A model generated the notes under the pieces. It had not been told where the DNA came from and did no database searches. It saw nothing but the letters and a program-made list of their open reading frames with translations. A stretch of DNA of 64,000 bases, taken from JASJAR01 sp038530285. Its GTDB lineage: Bacteria > Pseudomonadota > Alphaproteobacteria > Rhodobacterales > Rhodobacteraceae. The DNA is taken from contig JBCBCY010000004.1 in NCBI GenBank assembly GCA_038530285.1, positions 157,502 to 221,501 of the forward strand. The letters run 5' to 3'. Of this stretch, positions 26,019-35,701 are shown piece by piece. A program made the translations under genes and the position numbers. Within the stretch, counting starts at the first letter, position 1; each line of letters starts with the position of its first letter.

Positions 26019-27404
26019 TCAGGGGCGCGCGGTCAGCGCGGTCGATACGGTCACGAAAATCGTGTTCGACGATCGATCCGCCACACCTGTTTCCGACACC
26101 AGCGCATATTCATAGCCCGCATTGAGCTCTGTGGTGCGCGTCAATTCCCGTGAATAGGTCAGCGATCCATCGATGCGGCGCGTCGTCGTACTGCCGGCAC
26201 CTGTGGTGGCATCGTTGCGCACCCCAACAGACGCCGTCCAGGATGAAATGTCGTTGATCGACCGGCGCAGCGATGCTGCCCCTTCGGTGCTGATGACGTT
26301 TTCATCATCGCCGTTCACCCCTGCCGATTGCGAAACCGACAGGTTCAGCGCCCCATCCGGCAACCGGCGTTCGAAGGTCACGCCAACAAGCGGCGAAAGG
26401 TTGTCTCCGTCCGTCATGACCAGACCCGCTTCCAGAAACAGCGAACTGGCCGGGAAATCGATGCCACGGCCCACACGCAGCTCATCAATCGCGCCGTTCT
26501 CTGTAATCTCGCGCGACACAGACGCGTTGAAGCTCCCGTTCGGAAGGTCGCGGTCAAACGCCAAGCGGCCCCCGACCCCGGTCGTGACCGTTGTGGCTCG
26601 TCCGATGGTGGTTTCCGTCACGGCCACCCGCGACCAGTTTACATCCGCCGACACGCTTGACGCATTTCCCAGACGCCGGGTGATACCGACACCGGCAAGG
26701 CTTGTCGCCTCGATCTGGTTGGCGGCATCATCTTCTTCGCGTTCGGTAAAGCTGAGCGTGACACGGCCATCGGTGGCCGCATCGATCCGCGCCGAGGCTT
26801 CGGCCGACAGGCTTGTGGTCCGCGAATTCACGGCATCCGGGTCGGTCGTGTCGAACTCGCGGAAATCCTGGCGGGCCGACAGATCAAGCGTCAAAGGCCG
26901 GTTTGCACCCAGCGTGATCGCCGCCCCATAGCCGTAGTCGGTCTGTGTGCCGCTGGTGATCAGCGTTTCCAGATCATCGCCCTGAAACTCGGACCGGATC
27001 TGGCGCTGGAAGTAGCGCGCATCCAGCGTCAACTGACCGTTCTCGCCCATGCGCATATAGGTCAGGTCGATGCCGGTATCGCCCAGTTCAAACCCGTCGT
27101 TGTCCAACTCCGCCCCGACAGCGAAGCCCAGAACAAAGCTTTGCTCACGGGTGATCGAACTGATCGAACCATCGATCCCGGTGATCGACCGCACGCCCGA
27201 CACGGCCGGATCTTCAAGGTCCAGGTTGTCGGACGCCCGCACCGTCTGGCTGGCGGTCAATTCAAATATGACGCCGCCGTCCTGGGCTGCGTCTTGGGCG
27301 TTAGATGCGCCGGAGGGCGCGGTCAGACCAAGTCCGAGCGCACCCATGCCAGCTATCAAACGCGTGCTTGTCGACGTTGTTCGTCGCGATATGTTTCTGC
27401 TCAC
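26019..27404 (-). CDS. outer-membrane beta-barrel protein of the exopolysaccharide locus
   Basis: A roughly 461-residue secreted protein. I place the start at GTG 27404, which clears the preceding gene; an in-frame TTG at 27440 would overlap it by 29 bases. A signal peptide with a GMGALGLGLTA core is followed by many alternating hydrophobic/polar strands rich in Asp, Thr, Ser and Arg (ELTASQTVRASDNL, LTLDLSARQDF and the like), ending in a hydrophobic/aromatic strand. This is the pattern of outer-membrane porin-like proteins found beside exosortase-associated polysaccharide genes. It may form the polysaccharide exit pore together with the Wza-like protein just upstream. Confidence 0.75.
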   Translation of the reverse strand: MSRNISRRTTSTSTRLIAGMGALGLGLTAPSGASNAQDAAQDGGVIFELTASQTVRASDNLDLEDPAVSGVRSITGIDGSISSITREQSFVLGFAVGAELDNDGFELGDTGIDLTYMRMGENGQLTLDARYFQRQIRSEFQGDDLETLITSGTQTDYGYGAAITLGANRPLTLDLSARQDFREFDTTDPDAVNSRTTSLSAEASARIDAATDGRVTLSFTEREEDDAANQIEATSLAGVGITRRLGNASSVSADVNWSRVAVTETTIGRATTVTTGVGGRLAFDRDLPNGSFNASVSREITENGAIDELRVGRGIDFPASSLFLEAGLVMTDGDNLSPLVGVTFERRLPDGALNLSVSQSAGVNGDDENVISTEGAASLRRSINDISSWTASVGVRNDATTGAGSTTTRRIDGSLTYSRELTRTTELNAGYEYALVSETGVADRSSNTIFVTVSTALTARP

Positions 27405-27411
27405 GCCTATC

Positions 27412-28008
27412 TCATTCAAAAAGGCCTCGTGACGGAACAAGGATCACGTCGCCGTCCGCAAGGACGATGTCGCGCGAGAGGTCCCCACCCCGCGTCAAGG
27501 CACGATAATTCACCTTAACCAATTGTGCAGCCCCTGTCTTGGGATTTATGCGACGCAGCTGAACACGCTTGTCCGCAGCAAAGGGCGTCAGCCCGCCGCC
27601 AATCGCCAGCGCCTGCAGGAACGTCGTCCCGCGTGGCACCGCCTGGCTGCCTGGCGTGTTCACTTCACCAAGAAAGAACACATCGATCGTCCGCGCTGTG
27701 GCCACGCTTGCGACACGTGGCTGAACAGCCGAAACGGTCACGAAAACATTCGGTTGCGACGCAAAGTTCGACGCAATCCCACCGGTGATCGAGCTTCTGA
27801 TCTGCTCGACCGTGCGGCCCGCGACCGGCACGGTGCCCGCGAATGGGAAGTTGATCGTGCCATCCGGCAGGACAACAACGTCGCGATTGAGTGCGGGATC
27901 TTCCAGCACTTCGATGGTCAGGCGGTCACCCGACGTTACCGTATAGCCCTGTGCATGGGCGCTGACGGCAGCAAACAATGCCAAGACGGCAAACAAAACT
28001 ATTCTCAT
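27412..28008 (-). CDS. polysaccharide biosynthesis/export protein, short Wza/EpsE type
   Basis: A 198-residue periplasmic protein. The ATG at 28008 is preceded by GGAGA and opens a signal peptide ending AVSAHA. An in-frame upstream start at 28050 would bury the signal. The PES domain is visible (YTVTSGDRLTIEVLEDPAL, LPDGTINFPFAG), followed by a SLBB-like segment with FFLGEVNTPGSQAVPRGTT. There is no lipobox Cys, unlike the second Wza-like protein at 52174. It should serve the exosortase-type polysaccharide machinery, with the beta-barrel gene behind it and the TPR lipoprotein gene before it on the same strand. Confidence 0.87.
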   Translation of the reverse strand: MRIVLFAVLALFAAVSAHAQGYTVTSGDRLTIEVLEDPALNRDVVVLPDGTINFPFAGTVPVAGRTVEQIRSSITGGIASNFASQPNVFVTVSAVQPRVASVATARTIDVFFLGEVNTPGSQAVPRGTTFLQALAIGGGLTPFAADKRVQLRRINPKTGAAQLVKVNYRALTRGGDLSRDIVLADGDVILVPSRGLFE

Positions 28009-28148
28009 CGAACCATTCTCCAAGTTCGTCCCCCAGGGCGACTGCCGCATCCTGCCGCAGCCTTTCGAACTCGATGAACCTCAATAGTGTTTTTATTGTG
28101 TTAACCACGTTTGGCCCAGCATATCACTCTATGCAAAGGGTCTTTCGA

Positions 28149-30611
28149 TTATTCTGCGTTTTCGTTGCCATTCGTTGCGTCAGGAGCAACGACAGACCGG
28201 ATTTCGGCCAATTGTGACCGTGCCAGCGCAACTTGCGGCAGGATATTATCCTCCCCCGCCAGGGCAAGAACGGCTTCAAACTGGGTTGCGGCATCCTCAT
28301 ACCGCTCCACGGCGAGCAAGGCCGTGCCCAGGTGGAACTGCACCACCGGATCCTGGCTGAGCGCGCGCGCGGCTGGTTCGAGGTAATCGATCGCCTCTTC
28401 GCTGGACCCGCGCAAGTGCAGGATCCACCCATAGGTGTCCTGAAACGCCGGCACGTCCGTCCCGCGCAGCCGTCGGGCAATGAAAAACGCCCGCTCCACC
28501 GCATCGGCATCGTCCGACCGCCAGGTTGCCAAAAGGCTTGCAAGGTTGTTGGCCACCACAAGCGAGGCTGAATTCGCCTCGTACATGCGCTCGTAGACGC
28601 CAATCGCCCCGTCGATATCCCCTTCCGCTTCCAGGCTGGACGCCTGCATCCACATCATTTGCGGGTCGTCGGGAAAGGCTGAAATCGCGTCGTTCATCGC
28701 CGCCTGACCTGCGTCGACCTGCCCGGCCTGGAACAGGGTCACCGTCAGCAAGCGCCAGATATCGGCCCCCCCTGATCCGTCCGCGATCATCGCGCGGTAG
28801 ATCGAGATGGCTCCATCAATATCGCCGGTTGCCGCCAGGGTGGCCGCTAGCGTCGTTCGGGCAGCTGGGTTTTCAGGTGCGGCGGTCACGGCATCCTGAG
28901 CCAATTGCAGGGCCACATCGGGTTCACCATTGGCCAGTCGCGTCCGAATCAGCGTGATCGTGGCTTGCAATGACGCATCATCGGATGCGGCCATGGCTTC
29001 AAGCGTGGCCAGAAGTTCATCGGTCTGCTGTTGGCCTGCCAGAATGCCGACGCGAAGCCGACGTTCTTGTTCCATCGCGGCAGGGGTCGCAATTTCCGAC
29101 AACCGGCGCCCCACACCGGCGGCACGGTCAAAGTCCTGTGTTGCCAGGTAGATCTGGCCCAAAGCCGACAACAGCTGAACATTCGAAGGCGCCTCGCGCA
29201 GCGCGTCAACCAGAACCCGCTCAGCCGGCCGCAACCGATCCTCATTCGCCAGCACACTGGCAAACCGCAACGATGGCTCGGGCGCATTGCCCGACGCCGC
29301 AACCGCCTGTGACAGCGTATCGCGCGCCAGTTCCCGGCTTCCCACCCGTTCGTAAGCGGTTGCAAGAATGGTCAGCGCCTGCACATCATCGGGCGCTTCA
29401 ACAAGCGCTGTGCGCAACGCCGACACCGCTTCATCGCCCTTGTCAGCCTCGATCAGCCAATTGGCCTGCATCTTCAGCGCTTCGACATTCACGCTATTGG
29501 CTTCCAGAACTTCCTCAACCCGGCGGCGCGCGCCCACTTCATTCCCATTGCTCAAAAGCATCTGCGCCAGCGTCACTTTCAGATCCGACGGATCAAGCCC
29601 CCCCTGGGGGTCGGCCAGAATCGCCTCCATCTCGGCGATGGCCTGGTCGCGTTGACCTGAATCAAACAACAGACCCGCGCGCAGCGACTTCAGCACCTCG
29701 GGGGTCGCTGCGGTGTCCATGACCGCATCGATCTCCGCGATGGCCGCAGCCTCGCCTTTCACTTCGGTGATGAAGCGGACAAAGGCCAGATAGGGGCCAA
29801 GCTCGTCAGATGTCGGGTCGGCGATGCCGCGAAAGAAAGCCTCTGCCTTATCGAGGTCACCCGCCGCCACAAGGAACCGGATCATCGTCGCCTTGATGTC
29901 TTCGTCGTCGGGGAAGCGTTCGGCCATGTCGCGCAGATGCGCCTCGATGGCAGCCTCATCGCCGATCTGGCCCAGAATGCTCAGCTTGGAAAAGTGAAAC
30001 GGCCTATGATCGGGATCAAGATCAATCGACGCATCGACCTGCACCACAGCGGCCTCGTAATCCTCGATCCAGGTGTAGCCGTCGATCAACACATTGCGCA
30101 GGATCAGACTTTCGGGTTTTTCCTCGATCAGCACCTTGGCGTCTTCAAAGACAGCGCGCCGGGCCACCGTATCGCGGTCCAGCAGGGCCTGGCGGTAATC
30201 CAGCACCAGCTTCACGGCCCGCGCGCTGATATCCTCGGGGTTTTGGGCGAAAGCGGCGCGGCCATGACGCTCGGCCTCCTCCCAACTTTGCATGAAAGCC
30301 GCAAGCTCCGCCAGGTTGACCACCGCGATATATTCTTCGGGAAATTCCTCGGCGACCCGCAGGTAACTGGCGACCGCCTGCCGGTTCCGGCCCCGATCCT
30401 TCTGGATCTGGGCAAACAGCAGCAACGCCTCTTTATGGCCTTCGTCATTGGCAAACACGTTGCGCAACTCAACAATTGCGCGGTCCACGTCACCGGCCGC
30501 GAAAAGCGTCTGGGCGCTTTGAAAGAAGCGCTCGGCTTTGTCTTCGTCCGATTCGCATGCGGCCAGAAAGACGCAGGCAGAAACCGCGAGGAGCACGGAT
30601 TTGAATGACAT
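28149..30611 (-). CDS. prsT: PrsT-like TPR-repeat lipoprotein of exosortase loci
   Basis: An 820-residue lipoprotein with a type II signal peptide (lipobox FLAAC, Cys at about 19). The whole mature part consists of tetratricopeptide repeats, about 20 helical pairs, with repeated AL-x-LFxxGxxxxA-type spacing. Length and composition match the PEP-CTERM/exosortase-associated TPR lipoproteins (PrsT) that occur with exosortase and exopolysaccharide genes. It would act as a scaffold in the periplasm, probably for polymerisation or export. It is divergent from the ATPase gene and followed by the Wza-like gene. Confidence 0.85.
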   Translation of the reverse strand: MSFKSVLLAVSACVFLAACESDEDKAERFFQSAQTLFAAGDVDRAIVELRNVFANDEGHKEALLLFAQIQKDRGRNRQAVASYLRVAEEFPEEYIAVVNLAELAAFMQSWEEAERHGRAAFAQNPEDISARAVKLVLDYRQALLDRDTVARRAVFEDAKVLIEEKPESLILRNVLIDGYTWIEDYEAAVVQVDASIDLDPDHRPFHFSKLSILGQIGDEAAIEAHLRDMAERFPDDEDIKATMIRFLVAAGDLDKAEAFFRGIADPTSDELGPYLAFVRFITEVKGEAAAIAEIDAVMDTAATPEVLKSLRAGLLFDSGQRDQAIAEMEAILADPQGGLDPSDLKVTLAQMLLSNGNEVGARRRVEEVLEANSVNVEALKMQANWLIEADKGDEAVSALRTALVEAPDDVQALTILATAYERVGSRELARDTLSQAVAASGNAPEPSLRFASVLANEDRLRPAERVLVDALREAPSNVQLLSALGQIYLATQDFDRAAGVGRRLSEIATPAAMEQERRLRVGILAGQQQTDELLATLEAMAASDDASLQATITLIRTRLANGEPDVALQLAQDAVTAAPENPAARTTLAATLAATGDIDGAISIYRAMIADGSGGADIWRLLTVTLFQAGQVDAGQAAMNDAISAFPDDPQMMWMQASSLEAEGDIDGAIGVYERMYEANSASLVVANNLASLLATWRSDDADAVERAFFIARRLRGTDVPAFQDTYGWILHLRGSSEEAIDYLEPAARALSQDPVVQFHLGTALLAVERYEDAATQFEAVLALAGEDNILPQVALARSQLAEIRSVVAPDATNGNENAE

Positions 30612-30879
30612 TTAAGACCTCGGTTTGGGTTGGTTCGATGTATCGCGGTTGGCATGCGGCGCAAAGCCTTGCGCTGTTAACTTCTTCGCTATTTCTACAA
30701 TCGCCGGTTTCATATATTATAGTCGCTAATAAGGCGACACCGACTCGATGAACCTGCGCGTAAGTGGACGCAGGCAGTGATATCAAATACACAGGCAAAC
30801 GTGCCGTGTGCGTTGTCATCAGGGCATATGATAATATGTAGTAAAGATTGATGACGCCACCTTAGCAGGCAGGGATTTA
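30612..30879. promoter_or_regulatory. A/T-rich divergent promoter region with inverted repeats
   Basis: This 268-bp region separates the leftward PrsT-like gene from the rightward ATPase-Wzz-kinase operon and is clearly richer in A/T than the surroundings. It contains CACAGGCA/TGCC-TGTG (30790-30810, one bulge) and CATAT-GATA-ATATG (30825-30838), about 40 bases before the ATPase start. Both are candidate operators. No factor can be named. Confidence 0.5.
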
Positions 30880-31734
30880 ATGGCGAGCGACGACATTTAT
30901 ACGGATTTTTTCGGTTTTTCGGAACGGCCCTTCACGCTGTTGCCGGACCCCGATTTTCTGTTCTGGTCAAAACCGCACCGACGGGCCTTTTCGGTCCTGG
31001 AGTACGGCATGCTCACCCATGCGCCGATCACTCTGGTCACCGGCGAGGTTGGCGCAGGCAAAACCACCCTGATCCAGAAGCTCCTCGCGGAAGTCGAAGG
31101 CGATGTGACCATCGGGCTGATTTCCAATGCGCAGGGAAACCGCGGTGAGTTGTTGCAGTGGGTGCTGAACGCCCTGGCAATTGATGCCGATTATTCAGCA
31201 TCTTACGTCGCATTGTTCCAGCGCCTGCAGGACTTCGTGGTCGCCGAATATTCGCAAGGTCGCCGGGTCGTGCTGGTGATCGATGAAGCACAAAACCTTT
31301 CGACCGAAGGGTTGGAAGAGCTGCGGATGTTGACCAACATCAACGCAAACAAGGACGAATTGCTGCAGTTGATCCTGGTGGGCCAGCCGGAACTGCGCCA
31401 GAAAGTCGCCCAGCCAGAGCTGCGCCAATTCGCCCAACGCATCAGCGCAACCTATCACATCCCCGCGATGGATACCGCCACCGTGTCAGGCTACGTCAAG
31501 CACCGCCTCGCCCATGTGGGCGGCAAAGGCACCGAGTTCTCCGACGAAGCCATCGAAGAGATCGCCCGGGCATCGAACGGTGTGCCGCGCCTGGTGAACA
31601 AACTCTGTGACCTCGGCCTTGTCTACGCCGCCGCAGAGAAGAATCCGATGGTCACAAAATCGATTGTTGATGAGGTCGTGAACGACGGAATTTTCGTCTC
31701 GGCCGTTGAAATTACCAGTGAGGCCGCAGAATGA
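30880..31734 (+). CDS. exosortase-locus secretion ATPase (ExeA-like AAA)
   Basis: A 284-residue AAA ATPase. FFGFSERPFTLLPDPDFLFW is the standard opening of ExeA/GspA-like ATPases of exosortase and type II secretion loci. Walker A is TGEVGAGKTTL, Walker B is VVLVIDEAQNL and the sensor is ILVGQPELRQK. There is no membrane segment or peptidoglycan-binding domain. It lies first in an operon with the Wzz-like gene (ATGA overlap) and the tyrosine kinase. It probably energises assembly of the export apparatus. Confidence 0.9.
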   Translation: MASDDIYTDFFGFSERPFTLLPDPDFLFWSKPHRRAFSVLEYGMLTHAPITLVTGEVGAGKTTLIQKLLAEVEGDVTIGLISNAQGNRGELLQWVLNALAIDADYSASYVALFQRLQDFVVAEYSQGRRVVLVIDEAQNLSTEGLEELRMLTNINANKDELLQLILVGQPELRQKVAQPELRQFAQRISATYHIPAMDTATVSGYVKHRLAHVGGKGTEFSDEAIEEIARASNGVPRLVNKLCDLGLVYAAAEKNPMVTKSIVDEVVNDGIFVSAVEITSEAAE

Positions 31735-33260
31735 ACACGCTAATCCGCTTTTATTCCTACATGATCCTGCGCCGCGCACCGCTGTTGGTCGCGATCGTTG
31801 TGCTGTTCTCGGCTCTGGCGGTTGGCTACGCGGCCAACCAGCCCAACACATATCGCGCCGCGGCCCGGCTTTTGGTGGAACCGCCGCAGATCCCGACAGA
31901 ACTGGCCCTGTCGACCGTGAACACGGTTGTGTCTGAAGAGCTTGGTCTGCTGCGCCAACGGCTGACAACGCGGGCAAACCTGATCGATGTCGCCAACAAA
32001 CTGAACGTGTTCCCGCCCGACGAGGACGGCACCCGCAAGACGCCCAACGAAGTCGTGCGCGCCATGCGCGGCGGTCTGACCGTTACGGCTTCCGCGCGGC
32101 GCGGCCAGGCCGCGATCGTCGACATCCGTTTTGAAAGTGGTGACCCCAATATTGCGGCGGCTGTCGTGAACGAGATGGTCACCCGGGCGCTTGACGACAA
32201 CGTCCGCATGCGGACCGAAAGCGCGACCCAAACGCTGGATTTCTTCGAACAGGAAGTGAACCGGCTGACGAACGAACTGTCGCTGCAATCCAGCAAGATT
32301 ACCGAATTCAAGTCGAGGAACTCGAACTCATTGCCAGAGGCGCTGAACTTCCGCCTCAGCAGCGAAGCGACGTTGAAAGAACGTTTGGCAAACCTCGAAC
32401 GCGAGAAGACTTCGCTGGAAGAACAGCGCGCGCGGGTGATCGCGGTCTTCGAAGAAACCGGACAACTCAGCCGGTCCGACACGATCGAAACGCCCGAACA
32501 ACGCCAGCTGCGCGAACTTGAAAACGAACTCAGCGCGGCCCTCGCGATTTATTCGGACACCAACCCGCGCGTCACGGTTTTGCGCACCCGGGTGGAACAA
32601 TTACAGCGTGTGGTGTCCGGTCAGGCCCCTGTTCAAAGCGCGCCTGACCCCGGATCATCGCTTCTGAACGTGACCTTGGCGGAAATCGATTCCAACATCG
32701 GATCGCTCGACGCCGAAGCCGCCCGCCTTGAAGAAGACCTGGTGGTTCTTCGCGAGCAAATCCAACAGACGCCCCAGACCGCGATCGGCCTGGAAACGCT
32801 TCAACGCGACTACAACAACCTGCAGCGCCAGTATGATGCCGCGGTTGCCGGGATGGCGCGCGCCAAAACTGGTGAGCAGATTGAGCTGAGTGCAAATGGC
32901 CAGCGGATCAGCGTTGCGGAAAGTGCCGTGCCGCCCAGCTCGCCCGCAAGCCCCAACCGCAAAATGATCACCATGGCGGGCGGCGTTGCAGGTGTGGCCG
33001 TGGCGGCGGGTCTGTTTGCCCTTCTTGAGCTGATCAACTCGTCGATCCGGCGCCCGGGCGAGCTTGTGAACCGCCTTGGCATCACGCCATTCGCGACCAT
33101 TCCCGAAATTCGCACACGCCGCGAACACAGGCAGCGCATGCTGATGAAGATTGCGCTTGTCTTGCTGGTCTTGGTCGTCCTGCCAGCGGCGCTGTACTTT
33201 GTGGACCAGTACGTTGTGTCCCTGGGCGAGATCGTGTCCCAAATTCGCCGCTTTCTCTAG
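31731..33260 (+). CDS. polysaccharide chain-length determinant (Wzz/GumC-type)
   Basis: A 509-residue inner-membrane co-polymerase. A first membrane segment lies at about 15-35, followed by the Wzz domain. A long coiled-coil region (about 150-380, rich in Glu, Leu and Arg, with FFEQEVNRLTNELS) follows, then a membrane segment at about 400-425 and an additional hydrophobic segment near the C-terminus (LVLLVLVVLPAALYFV). It regulates length and export of the polysaccharide and is controlled by the tyrosine kinase encoded 51 bp downstream. Confidence 0.9.
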   Translation: MNTLIRFYSYMILRRAPLLVAIVVLFSALAVGYAANQPNTYRAAARLLVEPPQIPTELALSTVNTVVSEELGLLRQRLTTRANLIDVANKLNVFPPDEDGTRKTPNEVVRAMRGGLTVTASARRGQAAIVDIRFESGDPNIAAAVVNEMVTRALDDNVRMRTESATQTLDFFEQEVNRLTNELSLQSSKITEFKSRNSNSLPEALNFRLSSEATLKERLANLEREKTSLEEQRARVIAVFEETGQLSRSDTIETPEQRQLRELENELSAALAIYSDTNPRVTVLRTRVEQLQRVVSGQAPVQSAPDPGSSLLNVTLAEIDSNIGSLDAEAARLEEDLVVLREQIQQTPQTAIGLETLQRDYNNLQRQYDAAVAGMARAKTGEQIELSANGQRISVAESAVPPSSPASPNRKMITMAGGVAGVAVAAGLFALLELINSSIRRPGELVNRLGITPFATIPEIRTRREHRQRMLMKIALVLLVLVVLPAALYFVDQYVVSLGEIVSQIRRFL

Positions 33261-33311
33261 GGATAACCCCACCCAGTTGATTATGATTTACGAGCGTTCG
33301 GAGCAGACCTG

Positions 33312-34181
33312 ATGGAAAAACTACAAGCCGCAATTGAGCAAGCGCGCCAGCGGCGCGGCGGAACAGCCACAACGCCCAAAGCGCCCGCGAAAGCCGAGCG
33401 GTCCACCGCCGCGGCACCTAAGCCCGAACGAAAGCGTCAGGCGCCACGGCTGCTGCCAAATGATCATATGGAACGCTGGGATGCGCTGAAATCCTTCCGT
33501 TTGCCATCAAAGCACGGCGACAGTCGCCGTCTGGTGGCCCATGCCGCCAGCGCCGATGCATCGCATTTCGATATCCTGCGCACCAAGCTGTTGATTGAAC
33601 TGCGCAAGAACGCCTGGCGCCGTGTGGCGATCACCTCGCCGTCAACCGGCTGCGGCAAGACCACCACGGCGGCAAATGTCGCCTTGTCGATCAGCCGTCA
33701 GGGCGACTTGCGCACGGTTCTTCTGGACCTCGATCTGCGGCGCCCGGGCATTGCCGGCGTCTTTGGTCATACGCCCGAAGAAGATGTCACGTCCTTCCTG
33801 GGCGGCACGCGCAAATTCGAAGACATCGCCGTCGCGCTGAACGGCAACCTTGCGATTGGCATGGCCGGGACGGCACAGACCGATCCAACCAGACTGATGG
33901 CAAGCGATCACGTCGCCGACCTGCTGGCGGAAATTGACGAAACACTTGCACCTGACGTGATGATTTTCGACCTGCCGCCGCTTCTGGCGGGCGACGATGC
34001 ACGCTCATTCCTGCGCCACACCGATTGCGCCTTGTTGATGATCCAGGCTGAAAAGAGCACGGCCCAGCAAGTCGACATTTGCGAACGCGAAATTGCCGAG
34101 CAGACCAATGTCATGGGCGTTGTGCTGAACCGCACACGGTTTGAAGAAAACAAGGCCGGCGCGGCAGCCTACGGCTACTAA
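33312..34181 (+). CDS. CpsD/CapB-type bacterial tyrosine kinase
   Basis: A 289-residue cytoplasmic BY-kinase separate from its Wzz partner. The N-terminal 60 residues are a basic, low-complexity linker. The catalytic part has Walker A SPSTGCGKTTTAANVA, Walker A' VLLDLDLRRPG and a Walker B-like MIFDLPPLL. The C-terminus (AAAYGY) has only two Tyr, so the usual Tyr-rich autophosphorylation tail is reduced. Phosphorylation would switch assembly of the polysaccharide complex. The family matches the kinases of exosortase exopolysaccharide loci. Confidence 0.88.
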   Translation: MEKLQAAIEQARQRRGGTATTPKAPAKAERSTAAAPKPERKRQAPRLLPNDHMERWDALKSFRLPSKHGDSRRLVAHAASADASHFDILRTKLLIELRKNAWRRVAITSPSTGCGKTTTAANVALSISRQGDLRTVLLDLDLRRPGIAGVFGHTPEEDVTSFLGGTRKFEDIAVALNGNLAIGMAGTAQTDPTRLMASDHVADLLAEIDETLAPDVMIFDLPPLLAGDDARSFLRHTDCALLMIQAEKSTAQQVDICEREIAEQTNVMGVVLNRTRFEENKAGAAAYGY

Positions 34182-34194
34182 AACCGGCCGGGGT

Positions 34195-34216
34195 GGGCGC
34201 GCGACGGCGCGCGCCC
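34195..34216. terminator. GC-rich bidirectional terminator hairpin
   Basis: GGGCGCGCG (34195-34203) and CGCGCGCCC (34208-34216) form a perfect 9-bp stem with a 4-base loop between the convergent kinase and UDP-glucose dehydrogenase genes. There is no long T run. Confidence 0.55.
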
Positions 34217-34232
34217 GGTACCTTCAGACCCT

Positions 34233-35534
34233 TCAGCGTCCGATGGACACGTATTCAAAACCCGCCTCGGTCACATCGGCCGGGGCGTAAATGTTTCTGA
34301 GATCGGCCATCTTCGCGGCCCGCATGCTCTGGCGCAGCCGTATCAGATCAAGGGCACGGAACTCGTTCCACTCGGTCAGGATCACAACCGCGTCGGCTTC
34401 TGCCGCGGCCGAATACGCATCGTCATACCAATTGACACCCGGCAACAGGGCCTCGCCTTCGCGGCGCCCTTGCGGGTCAACTACATTGACCTTGGCCCCG
34501 GCCCCGACAAGGGCTGGCACAATCGTCAGGCTGGGCGCATCGCGCATGTCATCGGTGTTGGGTTTGAACGTCACGCCAAGCACCGCGATGGTCTTGCCGT
34601 TGACGTTGCCACCGCACAGGTCCACCACCTTGTCGATCATCCGCCGTTTGATGGCGTCATTGACCTCCATCACGGTTTCGGTGATCCGCATGGGCACCGA
34701 ATGATCCTGCCCGATCCGCGCCAGCGCGCTGGTGTCTTTGGGAAAGCACGACCCGCCGTAGCCAGGCCCCGCGTGCAAAAACTTGTTCCCGATCCGCTTG
34801 TCATAGCCGATGCCCTTGGACACCTCTTTGACATCCGCACCGACACGTTCGCACAAGGTGGCGATCTCGTTGATGAAGGTGATCTTCGTCGCCAAAAACG
34901 CGTTCGCGGCGTATTTGATCATTTCGGCCGATTCCAGATCGGTCTTGATGATCGGGAAATCGCGCAAAAACAGTGGGCGATAGACGTCCTGCATCACGCC
35001 GTGCGCGCGGTCGGACGTGGCGCCAACCACCACCCGGTCCGGCCGCATGAAATCTTCGATCGCGGCCCCTTCGCGCAGAAATTCGGGGTTTGACGCGACA
35101 TCGAATTCGGCCCCCGGAACGGCCTTGCGAATGATCTCTTCCACCTTGGCATTGGTGCCCACGGGCACGGTCGATTTGGTGACCACCACAGTGTAGCCGT
35201 CAAGCGCATGGGCGATCTCTTCGGCGGCGGCAAAGACATATGTCAGGTCCGCATGGCCGTCGCCGCGCCGTGTGGGCGTGCCCACGGCGATAAACACCGC
35301 ATCTGCTTCGGCCACGGCGTCTTTCAGATCGGTGGAAAACGACAACCGCCCCGACGCGACGTTCCGCGCGATCAGCTCATCGAGGCCCGGCTCATAAATC
35401 GGCACTTCACCGGCTTCAAGCTTGGCGACCTTGCCCGCGTCCTTGTCGATACACACCACGTCATGGCCGAAGTCCGAAAAACAGACGCCCGAGACAAGCC
35501 CCACGTAACCAGACCCAATCATTGCAATTTTCAT
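34233..35534 (-). CDS. ugd: UDP-glucose 6-dehydrogenase
   Basis: A 433-residue enzyme that oxidises UDP-glucose twice to UDP-glucuronate. IAMIGSGYVGLVSGVCFSD is the NAD-binding start, VGTPTRRGDGHADLTYV is typical, the catalytic Cys lies in GYGGSCFPKDT, and GVTFKPNTDDMRDAPS forms the C-terminal domain. The ATG at 35534 places the Rossmann motif at the N-terminus as in the family. Together with the epimerase encoded divergently it supplies UDP-GlcA and UDP-GalA for surface polymers. Confidence 0.96.
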   Translation of the reverse strand: MKIAMIGSGYVGLVSGVCFSDFGHDVVCIDKDAGKVAKLEAGEVPIYEPGLDELIARNVASGRLSFSTDLKDAVAEADAVFIAVGTPTRRGDGHADLTYVFAAAEEIAHALDGYTVVVTKSTVPVGTNAKVEEIIRKAVPGAEFDVASNPEFLREGAAIEDFMRPDRVVVGATSDRAHGVMQDVYRPLFLRDFPIIKTDLESAEMIKYAANAFLATKITFINEIATLCERVGADVKEVSKGIGYDKRIGNKFLHAGPGYGGSCFPKDTSALARIGQDHSVPMRITETVMEVNDAIKRRMIDKVVDLCGGNVNGKTIAVLGVTFKPNTDDMRDAPSLTIVPALVGAGAKVNVVDPQGRREGEALLPGVNWYDDAYSAAAEADAVVILTEWNEFRALDLIRLRQSMRAAKMADLRNIYAPADVTEAGFEYVSIGR

Positions 35535-35701
35535 AACCAATACCCTTCGCGGCAATCGCGTGTTGGAGACAAGATTGACGCGCGAAGGTCAAGCCCGCAT
35601 GCGTTTGCGTTAACAAGACATGTTCAATCCTATGAAACCGCGGGCTTTCGTGCATGCGGCCCTGCGCCTATAAGCCTAAAAACCCTGCGGAAAGTGAATG
35701 T

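Noticed and set aside
27523..28077. Plus-strand frame opposite the short Wza-like gene
   Set aside because: No domain; the minus strand encodes a PES-domain protein with a signal peptide.
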